NCBI GenBank assembly: GCA_002336765.1
Contig: DDES01000113.1
Span: forward strand, 3,372-29,833
Direction: 5' to 3'
Length of the DNA: 26,462 bases
Origin: Novosphingobium sp. UBA1948
Lineage (GTDB): Bacteria; Pseudomonadota; Alphaproteobacteria; Sphingomonadales; Sphingomonadaceae
Below the pieces are notes generated by a model. The model saw only the letters and a list, made by a program, of their open reading frames with translations, had not been told where the DNA came from and made no database searches. Position numbers and translations under genes: made by a program. Positions 23,554-26,462 of this stretch are shown here, piece by piece (the first letter of the stretch is position 1; each line of letters begins with the position of its first letter).

Positions 23554-24153
23554 TCAGGCCGTGGCCTTGAGCGTGGTAATATAGTCCTGAACGCTGCGCA
23601 CACCCATTTCATGGGCGATCACAAGGCTCTCGAGATGTTCGCGGCTGTTGACCAGCCCCTTGGCCAGCACCACGCCTTCCGGATCAAGCAGCACGGCAAA
23701 GGGCAGCTTGCCCACGCCGAAGGCCATGCCCACTTCCGGCCCGTTGATGAAGGGATAGCGCTCCAGCCCGTAAATCCGCACCATGCCGCGCTGGATCGCA
23801 GCATCGTCATCGCCCACAAAGGACAGCGCGATACGCTCGTCCTCGGCAAAGCTCTTGGCTACGGGAATCAGCCCCTTGCACAGCGGGCACGAGGCCGAAA
23901 CGAACATCAGCAGGCGCAGTGTCGTTCCCGCCAGCGGCCCGCCCACCGTCACATGGCTGCCATCGAGCAGATGCCCTTCAACCATCGGCGCGCCATCGCC
24001 CACCGCAGGCCCGCCCGCGGTGGTCAGCGCGCCGGCGGGCGCCACGCGCATGTGCAACACGCCCACCTGCCGCGCCAACGCCAGCACCGCCACCACCAGC
24101 CCGAGGATCACCAGCCAGGCGATGACCTGCGCGATTACCAGCGAAACGATCAT
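23554..24153 (-). CDS. aauD: MauD/AauD-like thioredoxin-fold protein for small-subunit maturation
   Basis: The 199-residue protein is anchored by an N-terminal membrane segment (about 3-26), with a periplasmic thioredoxin-like domain (about 50-195) whose redox motif is C89-P-L-C92 in FVSASCPLCKGLIP. LPFAVLLDPEGVVLAKG is the cis-proline strand region. MauD-type proteins are needed to form the many disulfides of the TTQ subunit. It lies between the MauE-like gene and the small-subunit gene, as in all mau/aau operons. The ATG at 24153 is preceded by AGGAG. Confidence 0.9.
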   Translation of the reverse strand: MIVSLVIAQVIAWLVILGLVVAVLALARQVGVLHMRVAPAGALTTAGGPAVGDGAPMVEGHLLDGSHVTVGGPLAGTTLRLLMFVSASCPLCKGLIPVAKSFAEDERIALSFVGDDDAAIQRGMVRIYGLERYPFINGPEVGMAFGVGKLPFAVLLDPEGVVLAKGLVNSREHLESLVIAHEMGVRSVQDYITTLKATA

Positions 24154-24158
24154 CCAGC

Positions 24159-24740
24159 CTATCTCCTAACCGGCTTCAAAATATGGGCATCAGGGCCGCG
24201 CAGCAGCGCCACCAGTGCATTGAACAAAGTATAGCCGAGCGCCACCGCCAGCCCGCCGGTCATCACCGAGAGCAGATCAAGCCCGCCCAGCGGTTGCCAC
24301 AGCAGCCCCGCAAACAGCAAGGGCAGCGCCAGCAGCACATTGCGCCCCACCAGCCACCAGCTCAATGGCTGGCGCGTATCGGGATCGCCGCAACCACAGT
24401 CGATAAAACCGCGCCCGCGCCGCAGATTGACCGCCATCGCCAGCGCGAACACCAGCAACAGCCCCGCCGCGGCCAGACCAGCACCAAGGGCAAGCACCCG
24501 CAGCACCGGCGCCAGCAGCAGCGCGATCCCCAGCGCCAGTTCCACCAGCGGCAACAGCATGGCCACCGGCGCCACCGCCCATGCGGGCAACAGGCGGTAA
24601 TTGCCGACAACCCCCGCCATCACCGCGCGATGGCGCCAATGCCCGAACGCCGCCGCCAGAAACACGAGTCCCACGCCCAGCACCACGGCGCCGGTCACCA
24701 CCGCCAGAACCAGTCCCGCCGTGGACGACAGCAAAATCAA
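24159..24740 (-). CDS. aauE: MauE/AauE-like integral membrane protein
   Basis: The 193-residue membrane protein (DoxX/MauE fold) has about five hydrophobic segments (near 5-30, 52-72, 75-103, 128-148 and 155-180). A short loop carries paired cysteines, FIDCGCGDP, likely the redox-active pair that passes electrons to or from the MauD-like partner. It is needed in mau systems for small-subunit stability and disulfide formation. The apparent start is TTG at 24740, overlapping the large-subunit stop as TTGA, so translational coupling is likely. I see no better ATG near the first membrane segment. Confidence 0.87.
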   Translation of the reverse strand: MILLSSTAGLVLAVVTGAVVLGVGLVFLAAAFGHWRHRAVMAGVVGNYRLLPAWAVAPVAMLLPLVELALGIALLLAPVLRVLALGAGLAAAGLLLVFALAMAVNLRRGRGFIDCGCGDPDTRQPLSWWLVGRNVLLALPLLFAGLLWQPLGGLDLLSVMTGGLAVALGYTLFNALVALLRGPDAHILKPVRR

Positions 24741-25921
24741 GGCTCGACCACCTGGATGATACCGCTACCCGCGTGATGGACCTTCTTGGGCTCGTCCCAC
24801 GTCTTGGGATCGATGATGTAGCCATCCTGCTTGAAGCCGGTGACCATCAGCTTGGGGGTGGCGGTCTGGGTCACGGCGATGTTCACCACCGGATCGGGCA
24901 AGGCAAAGCGCTTGACCACCTTCTTGGTGGTCAGATCGAGATCCCACACCTCGCTGGCCGGCGCCTTCTGCGACCAGAACTCGCCCATATGCATCAGCAC
25001 ATAGAGGTGGTTCGAGGCCTGATGCCATGCCTGCGGCTGGAACCCGCCCGGATACCAGTTGATGTCGAGCGGCTTGGTCTCGCCCGCGCGCAGGCCTGCC
25101 GCCTGCTGGATCGAGAAGGGCGCCGCCACGGTCGAGGTTGCGCCGATCTTCGCGGTATAGACGAGGCCGGTGTAGCTCAGGAACACCGCTTCCTTGCGGC
25201 TGATCGAATAGTTGAAAGCATCGTAGATCGGGTCGGCGGTGGCGGCAAAAAAGGGCGTGCTGCGCGTCACGGCGCCCGCCTTGGGGCTGGCCAGATCGAG
25301 CGTCGCCAGCGAACCGTCCGAACAGAGCGAGACCAGCCCGCCCTTCACCGGCATCAGCCCCGCGCAACCGGGCAGATCCACGGTCTTGGCAACCTTGCGT
25401 TTGGCCAGATCGACCACATGCACCATGCCCGCCGGGTTGAAGTCGAACACATATGCCGACTTGCCATCCTCGGTTATCACGAAGTTATTGAGCTGGGCGC
25501 CGATGATCAGGCGGCCCGGCAGCGGGATTTCCGCCTGAAGTTTCAACGTGGCGCTGTCATAGACGCTCAGCATATCCTGCCGCGTGCCACGGTTGCCCTT
25601 CGACCAGATCGTCTCGGACACGTAATAGGCCTTGCCCGCCGGATCGATGGCAAGGTCAGAGCGGCGGCTGGTGTCGATCAGCCCCATCATCTTGCCCGAC
25701 GTATCGTGGATGGCCGAACCGTCGATGTTGAAATTGGCGCGAATAAAGAACCAGTCTTTCGAAGGGGCCGGCAGCGTCTTGACTTCACTCTGCTCCGATT
25801 CCTGATCGGCGGCCATCGCGCTGCTGCCCAGCATCAGCGCGGGCGCGGCCATCAGGGCGCAGGCCGCCGCCAGAGGCGCCAGCGCAAGCCTCGCCGTGGA
25901 ACGGGTGCGGGCATGGATCAT
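24737..25921 (-). CDS. aauB: Aromatic amine dehydrogenase, large (beta-propeller) subunit
   Basis: The large subunit of the periplasmic alpha2-beta2 quinoprotein has no cofactor itself but shapes the substrate channel and binds the small subunit. It has 394 residues, the usual length. A signal peptide (about 1-38, ending SSAMA-A) precedes a seven-bladed propeller recognisable from repeated strands such as MLSVYDSATLKLQAEIPLPG, VHVVDLAKRKVAKTVDLPG and EVWDLDLTTKKVVKRFALPD. Conserved features include PDPVVNIAVTQ and WHQASNHLYVLMH. The ATG at 25921 has AAAGGAG nine bases upstream. The 125-bp gap before the upstream gene holds GACACATGTC (a small inverted repeat) but no clear promoter or regulator site. 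It is the first gene of the five-gene operon unless the MFS gene leads it. Confidence 0.9.
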   Translation of the reverse strand: MIHARTRSTARLALAPLAAACALMAAPALMLGSSAMAADQESEQSEVKTLPAPSKDWFFIRANFNIDGSAIHDTSGKMMGLIDTSRRSDLAIDPAGKAYYVSETIWSKGNRGTRQDMLSVYDSATLKLQAEIPLPGRLIIGAQLNNFVITEDGKSAYVFDFNPAGMVHVVDLAKRKVAKTVDLPGCAGLMPVKGGLVSLCSDGSLATLDLASPKAGAVTRSTPFFAATADPIYDAFNYSISRKEAVFLSYTGLVYTAKIGATSTVAAPFSIQQAAGLRAGETKPLDINWYPGGFQPQAWHQASNHLYVLMHMGEFWSQKAPASEVWDLDLTTKKVVKRFALPDPVVNIAVTQTATPKLMVTGFKQDGYIIDPKTWDEPKKVHHAGSGIIQVVEP

Positions 25922-26046
25922 CGCTTGGGTCTCCTTTGCGGGGCGCGGACATCTTTCGATGGCAAGTTTGACATGTGTCCTGATTTGAGCAAGCCCCGTA
26001 GCCACCGCATAAGCCAAAAGACGTAGGCCAACGAAAGAACGCCAAA

Positions 26047-26462
26047 TCAACGTATAGAGCGCAAAGTCGATGCCGCAAGACGCGGCCCCAATCCACCCCT
26101 GCCGCCTGTGGAAGCGATCAGCACCGCCACCACACCACCGGCCACCGCCAGCCCCGCCGCGATCAGCAGGCCATAATCGGGCATCGCCCATATCATGCCC
26201 GAGCCCAGCGCGGGGCCCGCCGTCATGCCCAGATTATGCGTGGCCGCCACAAAGACGCGGAAACGCGATGACAGGCTCATCGCCGTGGCCAGCGCCGAGG
26301 TGCGGATGATGATCGCGGTCGATCCGATGTTGAGCATCACCATCGAGGCAACATAGCCCAGCCCGCCGCCCACATCGGTCAACACCAGCGGCGAGAGCAG
26401 CGACAGGCCGACCAGCACCGCCGTGAGCGGCAGAGGCACCAGACGCCGCTCGCGAATCACCG
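26047..26462 (-). CDS. MFS-type transporter, C-terminal fragment (cut by window edge)
   Basis: At least 137 C-terminal residues of a membrane protein, with hydrophobic segments near 12-28, 33-52, 75-93 and 95-116 of the visible part. The pattern (PLPLTAVLVGLSLLSPLVL, SRFRVFVAATHNLGMTAGPALG, AMPDYGLLIAAGLAVAGGVV) is that of the last helices of a major facilitator permease; the N-terminal half lies beyond 26462. It is on the same strand as the amine dehydrogenase operon, 125 bp upstream. It could import a substrate or export a product, but nothing visible shows the ligand. Confidence 0.7.
   Translation of the reverse strand, partial: VIRERRLVPLPLTAVLVGLSLLSPLVLTDVGGGLGYVASMVMLNIGSTAIIIRTSALATAMSLSSRFRVFVAATHNLGMTAGPALGSGMIWAMPDYGLLIAAGLAVAGGVVAVLIASTGGRGGLGPRLAASTLRSIR

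Noticed and set aside
22478..25921. Methylamine dehydrogenase (mau) operon
   Set aside because: Small-subunit spacing (12 rather than 14 residues), a cytochrome in place of amicyanin and the absence of mauF/G/L/M/N in view fit the aau type better; methylamine is not fully excluded as a substrate.

Overview
The window is chromosomal DNA of high G+C content from an alphaproteobacterium, most likely a sphingomonad (Novosphingobium/Sphingomonas type). The evidence is a ChpT-type phosphotransferase, an alphaproteobacterial RpoH, a type A RNase P RNA, a globin-coupled chemoreceptor, the style of the exopolysaccharide genes, and protein sequences that look sphingomonad throughout. I see no tRNA, CRISPR array, insertion sequence or phage gene. 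The genus is inferred from memory, not from a search.

Positions 1-6000 are housekeeping: the 3' end of infC (+), a soluble chemoreceptor-like/Cache protein (-), rnpB (-), a minus-strand run JAMM peptidase - chpT - AmpD-like amidase, then rluD and rpoH on the plus strand.

Positions 6000-15663 hold an exopolysaccharide locus. A minus-strand gene fuses a WecG/TagA glycosyltransferase to a priming phosphoglycosyl transferase. Divergent from it are two tandem family-2 glycosyltransferases. A minus-strand operon encodes an outer-membrane export lipoprotein (OPX), a Wzz/GumC chain-length protein and a Wzy/WaaL-like polymerase. Divergent from the operon is an NtrC-family (sigma-54 activating) response regulator. 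A sigma-54 promoter matching all 17 consensus positions lies in front of the OPX operon, and weaker sigma-54 candidates face both ways between the transferase genes. GCAAA boxes sit at enhancer-like distances from each. The parts fit a sigma-54 exopolysaccharide regulon run by the local regulator. No flippase, exosortase or sensor kinase is present in the window.

Positions 15664-20160 carry a TPR membrane protein, a two-domain APH-like/P-loop kinase protein, a globin-coupled methyl-accepting protein and a small ModE-type winged-helix regulator.

Positions 20230-22456 carry a phosphate module: a Pho-box-like site, one open frame joining a Nudix domain to a DUF47 (PhoU-like, Pit accessory) domain, and a PiT phosphate transporter.

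Positions 22478-25921 (-) carry an amine dehydrogenase operon in the order large subunit - MauE-like - MauD-like - small subunit - monohaem cytochrome c. Gene order and small-subunit spacing match aromatic amine dehydrogenase (aauBEDA-orf2) better than methylamine dehydrogenase. No mauG-like TTQ-maturation gene is in the window. An MFS transporter fragment on the same strand runs off the right edge.
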